Below are positions 12,613 through 25,078 of a DNA stretch of 60,000 bases, piece after piece. The stretch comes from Nematostella vectensis (taxonomy: Eukaryota; Cnidaria; Anthozoa; Actiniaria; Edwardsiidae), in assembly GCF_932526225.1 (NCBI RefSeq), contig NC_064044.1, positions 15,317,453 through 15,377,452 of the forward strand, in the 5' to 3' direction. The notes under the pieces were generated by a model. It saw nothing but the letters and a program-made list of their open reading frames with translations, did not search any database and was not told where the DNA came from. The stretch's first letter is position 1. Each line of letters opens with the position of its first letter. The translations under genes and the position numbers were made by a program.

Positions 12613-14652
12613 ATGCTAAACCTGCAGAACGTTTGGCGGCCTGCCTTTTTTAACTGTCTTCTTAGGAGCTCCATTCCAAGACGGTATCATTGTACTGCGC
12701 CCTCGAGCCGTTCATGGCTATTTGTATCTGACCCTAGTTTGTGCAATAAGGCTTCGCGGTCACCAGCCGATGTTGTTGTGCTTGACATGGAAGATGGTGT
12801 TTCGGAACATCTGAAGTCTTTCACTCGACATTCATTTGCAGATGTTTTGCAATCAAACTCGCTAAATCACAGCAGAGTATTTGTACGCTTGAACGCACTC
12901 GAAGATGAGCAGGAGTTTTCTGAGGATATTAATACATTGTGTCTTCCACAAGTTCGTGGATTTATTTTACCGAAACTAAAGAATCTTTCCTGCTTAAAGG
13001 AGTTTACTAAAGTCATTGCATTTGCAGAAAATAGGAGAAACTTGTCCAAGGGACATTTTAAAATAATCCCCGTTATTGAGACAACAAGTGCATTTTCAAA
13101 GTTAGAACACATTGCCAGAGGGTCGAGACGAATTGAAGGTTTGATCACTGGAATGGCGGATTTTATGGCGGACTCCCTGTGTGATATGTACTCGCCGACC
13201 TATATGACGTACCTCAGTCACGTGGTGATCACATGCAGAGCGGCAAACATCCTTCCTATCGCGGGTGCCATCGAAAAACTTGATAACTTTGTTGCCATGG
13301 AAATATTCTACCGGAAGATGAAGGCTTGCGGTTTCGTAGGCTCGGCTGCTTTATCTCCACCACAGGCAACCCTAGCCAACATCGTGTTTTCGTTCACACA
13401 ACAGGAAACCCATTGGGCTAAACAAGTGCTCCAGGCTTCAACAATGCAAGAGAGCCGTACGTTTATTGGTCCACCGCATCGCAAGCGGGCTTCTGTAATA
13501 ACAAGTATGCTTAGCAAATCACATAAAGGCAATCCATCACGTGACAAGTCATTTCAAAAGGGGCGTATAACATCCCGCGGGCTACGGGATCGAGTCGTGA
13601 TTGGACACTCGGAGGAGTCGATGCATCATGTGACCCTGACCGAGGCCTGGATTGCCCTTTGGAATGCGTCATTCCTAAACTTCGACCACGTGTCAAACAG
13701 CGTGGAATACGCCAGACAGTTAGGCATGCGCACAATACCCGCTCCATTTGCCCTCGTTAACACCATTGCACTCAGCCTGGCTGTCAATCACTACAGTTAC
13801 TCGGCAATAGTACATCTCGGTTGCTATGACAACGTCTTACACACGCCCCTATACCCCGGGGATACGGTCAGAGCAAGGTATCAGATTACAGACGCCGTAC
13901 AATACGAGAAAAGGATGAAAAAGTTCACAATAGTAGAGTCGGTCCATCAACTGGTGAACCAGCACGATAAGACGGTGTTTACGGCTCGCAAGAGAACAAT
14001 GTTTCCGCCTCTACCCATCAGTCACAACGAGAAGAAGGCTTCAGTTGCATCATGGGATACGTCTTATGAGTTGCGTCATCAAATACTCAACCAACCTGTG
14101 ACGACACTAGGCCCAGTTCTCAAGCAGCCAGAGTTATTAAAGGGAGACCTTTTGTTGCACGAGGATTACAAGATTTTCAGCTCATCTGAGATGAGAGAGC
14201 TGGCGAGGCTGCTCAAAATAACCAACCCGCACCACCACAACAAACTACGTCATCCGTCCAGCGAGATTCTCGTACCAGGCCCTTTTGTAGTCGCAGCTTC
14301 TTTAAGCAATACCGGATATGACATAGGTAATGTACTGTATGAAGAGCTTCCGGTTCACACAAACATAAATAAGGTAAACCCCGGAGATCAAATCGGCACT
14401 CTTACCTACGTATCTTCTACGCATGCGCTTGCTGATAGACCTGACCTAGAGGAGATCACTCTTGTCCATGTGGGTGTAAAGAACACTGACCTGGCCATGC
14501 TGGAGGATAACGGCATACCCACCGAGATTATGAGTAGTGACGTCATCAAGCCTGCACAGTACGAGCAAATGTGCGCTGACCGCTGTCCGATGTTGTATCG
14601 TAAGATCGCCTGCAAAGCGGTGAGGAAGATAATACGACAGCGCAAGACGTAA
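12613..14652 (+). CDS. CLYBL/CitE-like lyase fused to MaoC-like double-hotdog hydratase, mitochondrial
   Basis: A 679-residue intronless ORF. Residues 1-30 are Arg-rich and free of acidic residues, as in a mitochondrial presequence. Residues ~33-270 resemble the HpcH/HpaI/CitE family: LFVSD, DVVVLDMEDGV (acidic metal-site region), GFILPKL, PVIETTSAF and GLITGMADFMAD. Residues ~335-660 resemble a MaoC-like double hotdog of the mesaconyl-CoA hydratase type: a first half with GHSEESMHHVT, GMRTIPAPF and YPGDTVRARYQI, and a second half ending in VNPGDQIGTLTYV. CLYBL cleaves citramalyl-CoA in itaconate breakdown and MaoC-type enzymes hydrate mesaconyl-CoA, so one chain could catalyse consecutive steps of C5-dicarboxylate metabolism; that pairing is inference. 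The ATG at 12613 keeps the presequence. A retrocopy or bacterial-transfer origin is possible given the absence of introns. Confidence 0.8.
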   Translation: MLNLQNVWRPAFFNCLLRSSIPRRYHCTAPSSRSWLFVSDPSLCNKASRSPADVVVLDMEDGVSEHLKSFTRHSFADVLQSNSLNHSRVFVRLNALEDEQEFSEDINTLCLPQVRGFILPKLKNLSCLKEFTKVIAFAENRRNLSKGHFKIIPVIETTSAFSKLEHIARGSRRIEGLITGMADFMADSLCDMYSPTYMTYLSHVVITCRAANILPIAGAIEKLDNFVAMEIFYRKMKACGFVGSAALSPPQATLANIVFSFTQQETHWAKQVLQASTMQESRTFIGPPHRKRASVITSMLSKSHKGNPSRDKSFQKGRITSRGLRDRVVIGHSEESMHHVTLTEAWIALWNASFLNFDHVSNSVEYARQLGMRTIPAPFALVNTIALSLAVNHYSYSAIVHLGCYDNVLHTPLYPGDTVRARYQITDAVQYEKRMKKFTIVESVHQLVNQHDKTVFTARKRTMFPPLPISHNEKKASVASWDTSYELRHQILNQPVTTLGPVLKQPELLKGDLLLHEDYKIFSSSEMRELARLLKITNPHHHNKLRHPSSEILVPGPFVVAASLSNTGYDIGNVLYEELPVHTNINKVNPGDQIGTLTYVSSTHALADRPDLEEITLVHVGVKNTDLAMLEDNGIPTEIMSSDVIKPAQYEQMCADRCPMLYRKIACKAVRKIIRQRKT

Positions 14653-15390
14653 ACACTTGAGAATGTTGAAAATGCTTTGGGAACTAGCTGCGTTAGCTGA
14701 CTTTGGAGAGGACAAAGCTCATATGTTATTGTCACGCTAGACATTTCCTTAGAAGCAAATAATCGTACCAGCGGTTAGAAAAATAATCAATGAGAACTAA
14801 TTGGTTCTTTAGTTTCATTATTTTGTGGTTGTTAGGCGAATGATATGTATTTTTGTGACTTAGAGGTTATTAAGGGAAGCTGAGTAATCAATATTAGAAA
14901 AGATTAGAAACCTCAAAGTGATTCATTAGTCATTAAACCAGGTTACCATAAGTCTTTAGAAAAGCATTATTGGTAAATGATGTGGAATCGGGAAAATATC
15001 TCTATATATTTTGCAGCACCCGAGGAAGAGAAAACCTGGAGCTGTTTGTAATAACAATATGTGGCCACAAGTTGACTGTCCAGTACCTAACCGACTGTTG
15101 AACCAATTATTTTGTAACGCCCCTACTAGACCTAAAAGACCAAAATAAAACATTTCACGAGATTAGTCTAAGAAATAGCCGCGCGTCGACGGTAATGTTT
15201 CGGGTCGGAGAAAAAGTAGAAGAGAGATTCAATGCGGTTGAACTTCGCCCGATGCCAAAAATAATTATTGCCCTTTTAATCAAAGAAAACTTGTAAACAT
15301 ATTTAACCCATCAAGTGATAAAAGGAGTTAACAAAATATACTTCTGCGGCACGCACGTTTGCAAAAAATAACAATTTGCCCTTTTGGACC
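14653..15390. other. 3' flank of the lyase-hydratase gene
   Basis: Non-coding. Contains an AATAAA at 15144-15149 on the plus strand, the best poly(A) candidate, and the approach to the minisatellite. Confidence 0.45.
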
Positions 15391-16205
15391 GTAAAAAGAA
15401 CAAGCCGCTTCGTGTAGAGCATATAAAAAGAACAAGCCGCTCCGTGTAGAACATATAAAAAGAACAAGCTGCTCCGTGTAGAGCATATAAAAAGAACGAG
15501 ACGCTCCGTGTAGAGCATGTAAAAAGAACAAGCCGCTCCGCGTAGAACATATAAAAAGAACAAGCTGCTCCGTGTAGAGCATATAAAAAGAACAAGCCGC
15601 TTCGTGTAGAGCATATAAAAAGAACAAGCCGCTCCGTATAGAACATATAAAAAGAACAAGCTGCTCCGTGTAGAGTATATAAAAAGAACAAGCCGCTCCG
15701 TGTAGAGCATATAAAAAAAACAAGCCGCTTCGTGTAGAGCATATAAAAAGAACAAGCCGCTCCGTGTAGAACATATAAAAAGAACAAGCTGCTCCGTGTA
15801 GAGCATATAAAAAGAACGAGACGCTCCGTGTAGAGCATATAAAAAGAACAAGCCGCTTCGTGTAGAGCATATAAAAAGAACAAGCCGCTTCGTGTAGAGC
15901 ATATAAAAAGAACAAGCCGCTTCGTGTAGAGCATATAAAAAGAACAAGCCGCTTCGTGTAGAGCATATAAATAAAAACAAGCCGCTCCGTGTAGAGCATA
16001 TAAAAAGAACAAGCCGCTTCGTGTAGAGCATATAAATAAAAACAAGCCGCTCCGTGTAGAGCATATAAAAAGAACAAGCCGCTTCGTGTAGAGCATATAA
16101 AAAGAACAAGCCGCTCCGTGTAGAGCGTATAAAAAGAACAAGCCGCTTCGTGTAGAGCGTATAAAAAGAACAAGCCGCTTCGTGTATAGCATATAAAAAG
16201 AACAA
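15391..16205. repeat. 32-bp minisatellite, about 25 copies
   Basis: Unit of 32 bases containing CATATAAAAAGAACAAGC followed by CGCTCCGTGTAGAG. Variants alternate TCCG/TTCG, AGAGC/AGAAC and AGCC/AGCT, and two copies carry ATAAATAAAAAC. The period is not a multiple of three, so all three minus-strand frames stay open; the resulting ~300-residue ORFs are low-complexity artefacts. Confidence 0.95.
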
Positions 16206-16910
16206 CCTCCCTTCTACGTAAAATAAACAGGGCGGATAAGGTGTCAGATTATGAAAACACCATCTACATCAACTCCAGAGATCTGTGCTCCGAGATATGT
16301 GTTCCGAAACTACTTTAATATTACATATATTGTCAACAAAATTTAGCTAGTGCTAATACTCATAATATTGCAAAGATATTGCAACTTTCCAGCATTGTGA
16401 TACATAGATCTGTGTTCCGAGATATGGGTTATTACGTCATAATCTTATGAAGGAACTAGACTATGATCATCCTGAACCTAACGCTAGCCGTACTTAAAGT
16501 ACTAAAACCATGAGCCTCACATGGGATCTGCGATCACTGATGACACTTCTTTATATGAGTGATGATTGAGAAGTCATATTTGAGGAGTCATGATCGGCGA
16601 CATAGAGCATGCAGGCCCTCGGGTCGGGATGGTTCTCACGGTTGCACTCGGCTAATTATATCCTGTTTGATAAGGGTGTGCTTTAGTTAAATAAATTTGG
16701 GAAAGCGAGGAAGAAACGTTTTGGAGTGCCGTGGGAATTCCTCTGAGCTGAGGCTTTCACAAATATTGATTAATATGATAGAGCTGACGTAGGGAAATTT
16801 CCTACAAAAACATCTTTGCAGACGAGACTACAAGGCTAACTCTATGTTTCCGCTAAGGACTACAAATAACTAAAACTAGCTTCGTAACAGTACTGACTCA
16901 GAAATATGTA

Positions 16911-19900
16911 CTAAGCACAGTCAATTGCGCAGTCGACCTGTATGGCTCCCTGTGGAGGCCTGGCTGTGATGTTATACCAGGAGACGAGGGGTGCCTGACT
17001 GATTATTCCTGTAGCAGCGCACCCGCCGTTGAACAGCTGCTCAATAGCACTCTGGTCTAGCACCACATCGTAGATGTTAAGGCCGGCGATGTGGTCAATT
17101 AATGAAGAACGATGGTCGCGCGGGTTTCGGCCAATAGTTATGTTCCCTCCGCTGATGATTGGCAGGTCACTAGCGGACAATGTCTTTATATCAACAGCAC
17201 CATTCCTGTACAACACGCTTGCTTTGCTGTCATATGTCAGAGTGAGGTGTTGCCAATTTCCATCAAAATCCATGGTAGAGGGTAATTTCCTGCAATCAAT
17301 CATTTATCTATCAAGGTTATGCTAAGGCGATGAGTTACTGTCTCGGTCAGACAAAGGTGGTGACCGGAGTCAGCCACCTGGGACAGTTCGGTTGTTTGAT
17401 CGCATAAAGTGTCATATCATTAGTTTTGTTGATCGTCTTACATCTCCATACTTACTCTGAGTTCAAGATTTCGCCGCCGCCAAAACCCATCAACTTGCCG
17501 AACGTCGATTTTCCGAACATTAATGCAAAAGCCTGACCCTTTTCATTTGAGATAAATAAAAACGTCAAAAAAATTTGTCCATTGTCGACTGTCAAAGAGA
17601 TCTTGAACCACAGGGAAATGGTGTATTGCTGCAGAGGACTTGAAATCGGTGATTTCAATTCGATGTAGTTGGAGATACTTTTATTGAGAAAGTGCAATGA
17701 GCAGTTATGTCCAGTTCGTACTGAAAATAAATCATAGTAGAATTAGCAACAATCGCAATAGGCGCGTTATCAGGATTTGCCGAGGGGTTGCCTAAACTTG
17801 TCGGAGAAAAAGGTATGTCCAAATGTTTGACATAAAACCATCAATGAATCATTGTAATTCAAGACATATTTGAGCTACCGAAACTTTTGTTTTCTTTTAG
17901 TTGAAGAAACCATCATCGTGTTTAAAAGATCCACTTATCAAGGGTAACGACGCTAGCCAAGTCAATCTTATCACCGATAAGTAAGTTTGGCACATGGTTT
18001 ACAGAAGATTGAGAGCTGAACATTTGCTAATCCAAATACCCATATTATCCGCTTGTTCCGTATTATATTTACCTTTGTTTTGACAAGCGTCTCCTTCAAA
18101 TCCGCTCAGACAGGCGCATATATATCCTGGCTGTTCAGCGGTAGCCTTGCAAGCGCCGCCATTAGCGCAGGGTTGGGAGTCGCAGGCCGTCACTAGGGAA
18201 GAATAGGCCAGAATGCTAGATAATCACACAAACTAACATTTGAGACAAAGGGAGCTTTAATGACCCAAAAAAGCTTAGCCTAACCAGAGTGTCCATTTTA
18301 CAGACTTCACAAATCGTGACTTTACGTCGATGGCCGTGATTTTTATCCCGACCCCCTTTCTCTCTAGCTGAGGCTCAGTAAATCGCTCATGTCCAGGTTT
18401 TATAGAATCTCGATGGCATTAAACATTGCAAGGGAAGATAAAAGATGCAAAAAACATTTTCACAAGCTTTGCTAATTGGTCTCTACAGAAATTGAAGTGA
18501 CAAACAGATGGGCTGTATACTTTTAGAAAATAATATGGAATTGCCCTATATGGGATTTTCTGATCCCGAACAAGTTTGCAACGAGGATCGGAAAATTCTC
18601 GCAAAATCGGGATCATTTAGACAGTCTGCCTAACCCTTTTCTAACGCAAAACACGCAGAGTAGCATCTGACCCCTCTGAGAGGGTTAAGGGAACCTAAAT
18701 GGAACAATATACAGGCGAAGCTCTCGTAAGAGACAACATGTATTGAAAAGCGACCACTTGGCGCCAAATACTTGAACATTAGTTATTGGTCGTATAGGGG
18801 GGATTAATAAAATCTTAATTAATCGAATTAATTAATTAATGGAATCGGAAAGCTATTGCTGCAAACATTTTAAAAAGAGATAGGTATCAACAGTACGCAC
18901 TGTTTCTGTGACAACAAAATATGACATCTGTGACGGCATTGATTGGCATGGTACCTATAATATAGCATAAGTTCGCGAATGGACTCTTAATTTAAGTAAT
19001 TATTAAAATATATTTCCCAAAAATAAATTTTAGGAAAAGTCATCAAATTTCAATGCTCTAGCCTTACTAGTTCAAACATTTTTACAGCTCAAAGATGCTT
19101 TAGGGCCCCAAAAGCCTTTCCCCCGGTCCGAATAGGGTTAGTGGAGACGGAAAGTCATCAAGGTTACATCCAGTGACAAATGGTCGCACCTATGAGGTTT
19201 TGAAATTGCACATTCTTTTATATCTATTGACTGATTGATGTGCCTTTATATTCTGCGAATTATTGTCTTACTTTCTTTTTCGCAGTTCTTTCCTGTGAAT
19301 TCTTTCTTGCAGGTGCACGTATAGTCACTGTAGTCCGGTAAATTGGCACACAGCCCCTCATTCTGACAAGGCGCCTCAGCGCAGGGTTCCTTTGCATTCA
19401 CTACAAAACGATAACAGAATAATCGATACAGAACCGTTGATGTTGTCGACAAGAGAACGACGGTCTTTATCTGAACCATACACGTCGGCTTGCCTACAAG
19501 GGAGTAAATTTCTGTACGCAAAAACTCCATTGCAAAAGCTTAAAAAACAAGCAAAATAAGAAAAAATCGCCTTATGTGTCTGTAATGTAGCTGTAGATTT
19601 TCCTTTTTTTTTGCTACCAATTGGGTTTCATATTTTTTTACAGAACCGAAAACTAAGGTGGAAATATTTGTTTAGCCAAGTCAGATAACTTTGCTTCCAC
19701 ATTTTTTTTACAGAAAAAAATTTAATTAAACAGCTCAACCAGGAAAGTAGTAATTAAATACCCGGAGGAGGAGGGAAGTAGTCTTAAATACCCTAAGGGG
19801 GCAGAAATGTTCTTGTTTTTAGTTTTAGTTTTTTTTCAATCCTAGGGGCTTATTTTTTTTTTTGGAGGGGGGGCACTTTTTATTCTGAAAGGGGCTTTGG

Positions 19901-22716
19901 AATTGTAAGGTGCCCTGACTTAAAACATCCCTCCCCCATCCTGCCAATAGTGTGGTGATGTTGACAATCAGTGTGGATTTGCCTGTATTGCTCTTACCGT
20001 CGATACATCTAAAAGAGTCAGATGTAAAGTCAGGGCGGCAAATTTTGTCAGATGGGCACGCACCTGGGACGCATTTGTTCTGAATGACATAAGAAGCAGT
20101 TAATATATATACAGCAAGTTCTTCAAATTTTGGACTCCGCTTTCACACAAGTATCAGTAAACAACTAACGAACGTGTACCTTAGTTCCAACGTAAGTGAC
20201 TCCCGACTTGTTGTGAAAGTCAATGATGTGCTGAAAACGAGTCGAGTTACTCGCTTGGCAGAATCGTGTTGTCTCGTTATAGTTATAAGACTGACACATG
20301 TCAATCAAAAAGCATTTAATCGAGCACGTCATTTCGGTGACGTCTGTGAAGTTCGCTGTGACGTGATTCTCCAGCTGCATGCCGGGAAAGCGATCTGTGA
20401 GTCCCATCATTTTGCAGCCAGAGCCTAGTGAAAGAGTGTTAAGAGTGAGTCTTGTTGACAGGGAAACAAATGACAGGCGAATTGCACCGAGAAATCACGT
20501 GACTTTTTGGGTGCACACTCACGTGACGTTTGGGGTGGCAAAGTCACATGACTTTTTGGGTGGTAAACTTTCGCGCAACTTTCGGGAAAATAACAAAAAC
20601 AAAAAGCCACTTACGAATCAGCAAGAAAGCTTTTATGTCAGAAAGGACTTATTTTCATGGAAAGATTTTATGTTTTTTGTCGCCCTCTGGCGAGCTCTAT
20701 CGGATAGAAAAAACAAAGAAATCGCATATATTTCCTTTGCAAGTGCACTATGTGAGAACATAAAAAACTCCCCAATTTTTGCAAAGCACTATATAAATGA
20801 AAAAAAATTCACATTATTGATAGCTAAATTGTAAGTTGATTTGTAAAATGATCATCGAAAACTTGATTTTTACTCCCGAGATTATAGATTATAGATCTTC
20901 ACACTAAAACAGCATTTTATTTGTCATTTTATCTAAAACCATTGACTTTAAGGAACATCGGCTTCAAACTCCCTTTGTTTCACAATTTCCCGCCATAATG
21001 ATTTTGCAACGCGCGCGACAATTTCAAGTTTGCTGAAAGTTTATTTGGTGTAGAAAAAGCAGCAAATCGTCTGTTCATGCGAAGAAAAACGACAAAACAC
21101 TCTAGAAATTTACTTGCATGACTAGCTTAACGTATCCAAATTCAAGAGAAGTTCTTTATTGAATATATCTCATCGTCTGTGGAGTATTTAAAGCGAAAGA
21201 AGACATTCTACGATCAATTCTAGTTGAGAACGACCTATCAATTTAGACAAAATTATTTTACAAAATTGCTAGTCAAAACTCAGAGAATGTCTTTGTTGGA
21301 GGTTCTGTATTTCCGGAGGATTAAAAGCGTTGTGTAGAAATACAAAATGGAGTGTATTGAATGATCATAAGCGAAGAAAAATCTTCACAAACATCGACGA
21401 AAGTCAGAAGCGAAACCTCGCCTCGGGCCAACGTGAGCCCGGAAGTAAACAAAGTTGAAAATTCTATTGAGGAAAAAATATGTTATTTCCCAGCTAAGGG
21501 TCGGTCCGTATCGTCAAATACCGCGACCGAGGTCTTGAAAATACTGACCGAGGCCGAAGACCCAGCTGATAAATAACTTATATATGCTACTCAAACTTGG
21601 CGAAGACGGCACAGTTGGGCGTACTAAAATGACCTAAGTGAAGCGAGTCGTTCGATAATTAGTCAATATCAACAGAAAAAAATATCTATTCAAGTACACA
21701 GCTATTCGCCAATACCATTTGTGGTAAATTTGAATGTCATGCGCTTATATGTCTATAAAACTGGTATTTGTTTGTTTGGAAATAAAAGGGCATAGAAAAA
21801 CAAGCTTGGCTGGAAACACAAACTTGTTATTAATTTTCACTATTTCTATTACTCTTTTTAGTTTGCTCTATATTTTCTATTATTGTATGGCTACGATTGA
21901 ACGCGCGCTCTGAATGGCTGTGGAGCGGGATGGAATCCTACGATATTGCCCGTGGGCAGTTTTGGATATTTTTTCGCAGCGGGCTTTGTTCACATAGCCG
22001 AGTGAGTTTGCGAATTTCGACTAATATAAGATATTGAAAATAAGTTATATGGGTGTATCTGTTTGTGTTCAATAAAGCCAAAGTAAATTTCGTATTCCAC
22101 TTAAAACATTAGAACATTTATTCTTTTTCTCTTTGCATGCAAATCCAACCAAAATAAGATTTTAAACTACGTTTCATACTAAATCCATAATATAGCATCT
22201 CTTTCTTACACGAACTTAGATCTGTGTCAAGATTCATCAAATTCGGAGCAAAATAGAAATAGATTTCGTCTTAGAAAATGGTTAATATCCTTGTAAAGTC
22301 GACATCTTCGACAATCCTTTCTTCGATACGGAATTCTTTTTATTCTCCAAACAGACTTTTGGCAGTTGTTTCCTTGTTAGGTTTATTTGAGAATTTGTAA
22401 ATAAACTTTATTTTTCCCCAAAAATTTTTCCTCGTTATTGATTGTTTTATTCCTTTAAAAAAAAGCTAAAAAGCCACGCTATTTACACCTGATTTACTCC
22501 GATCTATTTATGCCTTGAGTAAGGCTTATCGAGGTGAAATGAAAAAAAGCGGTCAATTCTTTCCTTGATAACAACGTTTTGTGAGTAAAAATTACATAAA
22601 ATAATCCGGTCAAAAGTGGAAATTGATAATAAAATCCTACCTCTGACTTTATATGTTGAAGCGATGTAGAGCAAAGCAACGAATAAAAGGAGAAAGTTTT
22701 TGTAAGTTCCCTTCAT
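16911..22716 (-). CDS. Secreted PAN-EGF-EGF-EGF-LamG-like protein, seven exons
   Basis: Exons with consensus splice sites: 22716-22641, 20424-20180, 20079-19998, 19400-19272, 18192-18073, 17720-17456 and 17289-16911, total 1296 nt, exactly 432 codons with the TAG stop. Exon 1 encodes a signal peptide (Leu-rich FLLLFVALLYIA). Exon 2 is a PAN/apple-like domain with CSIKCFLIDMCQSYNYN. Exon 3 is a short Cys module (CVPGACPSDKICRP). Exons 4 and 5 are EGF domains (CQNEGLC...CTCKKEFTGKNC; CANGGAC...CACLSGFEGDAC). Exons 6-7 form a concanavalin/LamG or pentraxin-like fold with ISLWF, WQHLTLTYD and LYRNG. Introns around the EGF exons are phase 1, the usual shuffling phase. The protein is probably extracellular, adhesive or matrix-associated; ligand unknown. 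A related PAN-EGF gene lies on the opposite strand from 29402. Confidence 0.85.
20425..22640 (-). other. Intron 1 of the PAN-EGF-LamG gene, with repeat-like DNA
   Basis: About 2.2 kb without coding evidence. It contains repeated CACGTGACTTTTTGGGTG-like segments at 20497-20565 and a stretch at about 21360-21580 with GACCGAGGTCTTGAAAATAC-type sequence that looks like a dispersed repeat. A 71-codon ORF there is not supported. Confidence 0.5.
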
Positions 22717-24270
22717 CTTAAAGACGTTTTTCTACTCGGGTCTCACTCCTCACAGAGATGCGCCTTCAGAAGCTAAGTTATTATCAAAACAGGTTGACTG
22801 AGTCTACTAATATTTTAACGAGATATGTGCCATTAAATGTTAATGCATGATGACTAAAGGACCTATATAATAAGTTCTAATAATAAAGGACATATATGAT
22901 GATAACATTTGTCACTTTTTCAAAGAAATACATGAAGTCGCCTTAAGAAGATAGGGGCTCAGAATTTTCAGCATCATTTTGACATTCTAAAGCACTTTTA
23001 GGTCATTATATCACTTTTGAGGTTTTGTGAGTCTTTCAATATCTACGACATTGAGCAATTTGAGACATACATTCAGCAATAAACATGAAAATGGTTTCTC
23101 CCTGCTTTGCAAAATATCCAATACTAGTGATGTTTTGAAATGCTGATTTCCGAGGAAAACTATACAAGAACAACTGAAGGGTTTCAATTTCTTGCAAAGA
23201 GTTACTTGAAATTCAAAGACTTAAATAGCGTCTCTTTGAAAAAAAATTCACTTCTTTAATTGAGGACAATAACACAACGGTCTGTTTGTATTGTTAATCA
23301 TGCCCTGAAGCCTTTCTATGGCGCGCCAACTTGAAGAGTCATTAATCATCGCTGTTTACTAGGGATGATTAGCGAGCTAAATCATATGTTAACAGATATC
23401 AATGGGGCTATCGAGCCATTAGTGTTATCAAACACGACAGACCCAAGAAAATATGTTTCAAGCTTGCATTAGATAGACATCGAAAACAAACAACATTTTT
23501 TTCAAGTTTAAAATAAAAATAACGAAAATTATCTTGGAACAAGACTTACGAATTTTTTTTTTTGCTTTGTTAAGTTTTCTGAACAGTTTTTAAACTTAAA
23601 AGTATGTGTAAATACACGTTCTTAAAACTTTTAAATAAGCCGACTTAAAGGCCATACCGCTATCAAATTATTTCACTATGATCATAACGAATGGGATATC
23701 TCCAAAACGCCAAACAAACGTTGCAATGTCTCAATAGCTTCAACATACATGGGTTTCTCTGATATATAGCTCTAGCCTTGAGTTGATAGTCAGTTCTCAT
23801 TTAAAGAATTCATCAGCTGCAACATGTTTGGCGGGGACTTGATCGAGAGCCTGGTGGCCAGTGGTGTTGCTCTATGGCTGATGAGATGGAAAAGGGAAGA
23901 TATTGAGGGGGGAGGGCAAAACATTTTAGCCACAAGAGGGAGGAGGGAGGCTCTGATTATTTTATGAGCCTTTCTCTTTGGTTTTAATATCTCACTGATA
24001 TGACCAAGGAATTTAATATAAGCAATAAAACGCATCTCCCGTGTCTGTCTAGGTTTTTACAGACACGCGGGGGATGTTGGGAGAATTGATAAAAACTTGA
24101 AAGTCACGAGCCGTAGGCGAGACTCTTGTCTCGTGACCTGAGCGTTGAGTTTGTCACGTTTGAAAAAAAAGCGGCGAGAAGCAGCCGATATCAGAAACTT
24201 TTGGAAAGCTGAAAGACCAGATTAAACGCCAGCAGTCACTCCATCCTCGATATGACAAAGAGTGCGTGCT
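22717..24270. other. Intergenic DNA between the two PAN-EGF genes, left part
   Basis: Upstream region of the minus-strand gene. No gene. It ends in a purine-rich stretch with a small hairpin (GTCACGAG/CTCGTGAC arms near 24103 and 24132). Confidence 0.5.
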
Positions 24271-24528
24271 CAGAGCTTTCTAGGCTTGAAAAGAAAAGCA
24301 AGTGAACTGAAGCGACTTTACATTGACAACTTTCCTTTGACGGACATCTTGAACGCATCGCTCAGACCTTTCTAGGCTTGAAAAGAAACAAGTGAACTGA
24401 AGCGACTTTACATTGACAAATTTCCTTTGACGGACATCTTGAACGCATCGCTCAGAGCTTTCTAGGCTTGAAAAGAAACAAGTGAACTGAAGCGACTTTA
24501 CATTGACGGACATCGTGGTCGCATCGCT
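24271..24528. repeat. Triplicated ~90-bp direct repeat
   Basis: Three adjacent copies starting at 24271, 24363 and 24453, each beginning CAGAGCTTTCTAGGCTTGAA or a one-base variant and containing GTGAACTGAAGCGACTTTAC. The third copy is shortened near its end. Confidence 0.9.
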
Positions 24529-25078
24529 ACGAAAACTTTGTTTAGTGCTTTGTCTTATTCTCCGTCCGATATTTCCGGTAAAATTTTCGGGATCCTTCTT
24601 TCCATTTTCCATTCTATAAATAATGTAGGTTCATTGTAAAGCAATTCTTGATATCTGAAAAGTGTAAAGTTATGTTTAAGCGGCAACTTGCATGCGTGTG
24701 ATTGAATAAACTGTTCGAGATTCTTTGTAAACATTTGTGTGTTTTTTTTTTGTCTAATAATATATTCTTCACTTTGTGATTTTTAAGAAATATATTTCGA
24801 ATCATTTTTCTACCTTCTAAAAGGGGAATCATCCATTTCATTGAGTATTTCGCGTGCTTTTATTTTAGTATCATCAAGTGAAGACAAGAAAAGCCGCGCT
24901 CACGCGAAACCAGGAAAGCGCGGCTGAGACCGGTAGCAAATAGGGCAGGTTTTTCGCGATTTTGTGACATGTACCAGACAAATCGTAACTAAAGATTTGT
25001 TGAATCCCGAGCCTGCGAACACTCGACACCCGAAGACAAGGAGGCTCAGAAACAAGCACAACTCATGATCAGAGTGAG

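Noticed and set aside
15303-16205. Three overlapping minus-strand ORFs of 281-300 codons
   Set aside because: They are translations of a 32-bp minisatellite in all three frames, with no other coding sign.
20379-20834. 151-codon ORF in intron 1 of the PAN-EGF-LamG gene
   Set aside because: It overlaps the PAN exon antisense and repeated CACGTGACTTTTTGGG segments; no domain is recognisable.
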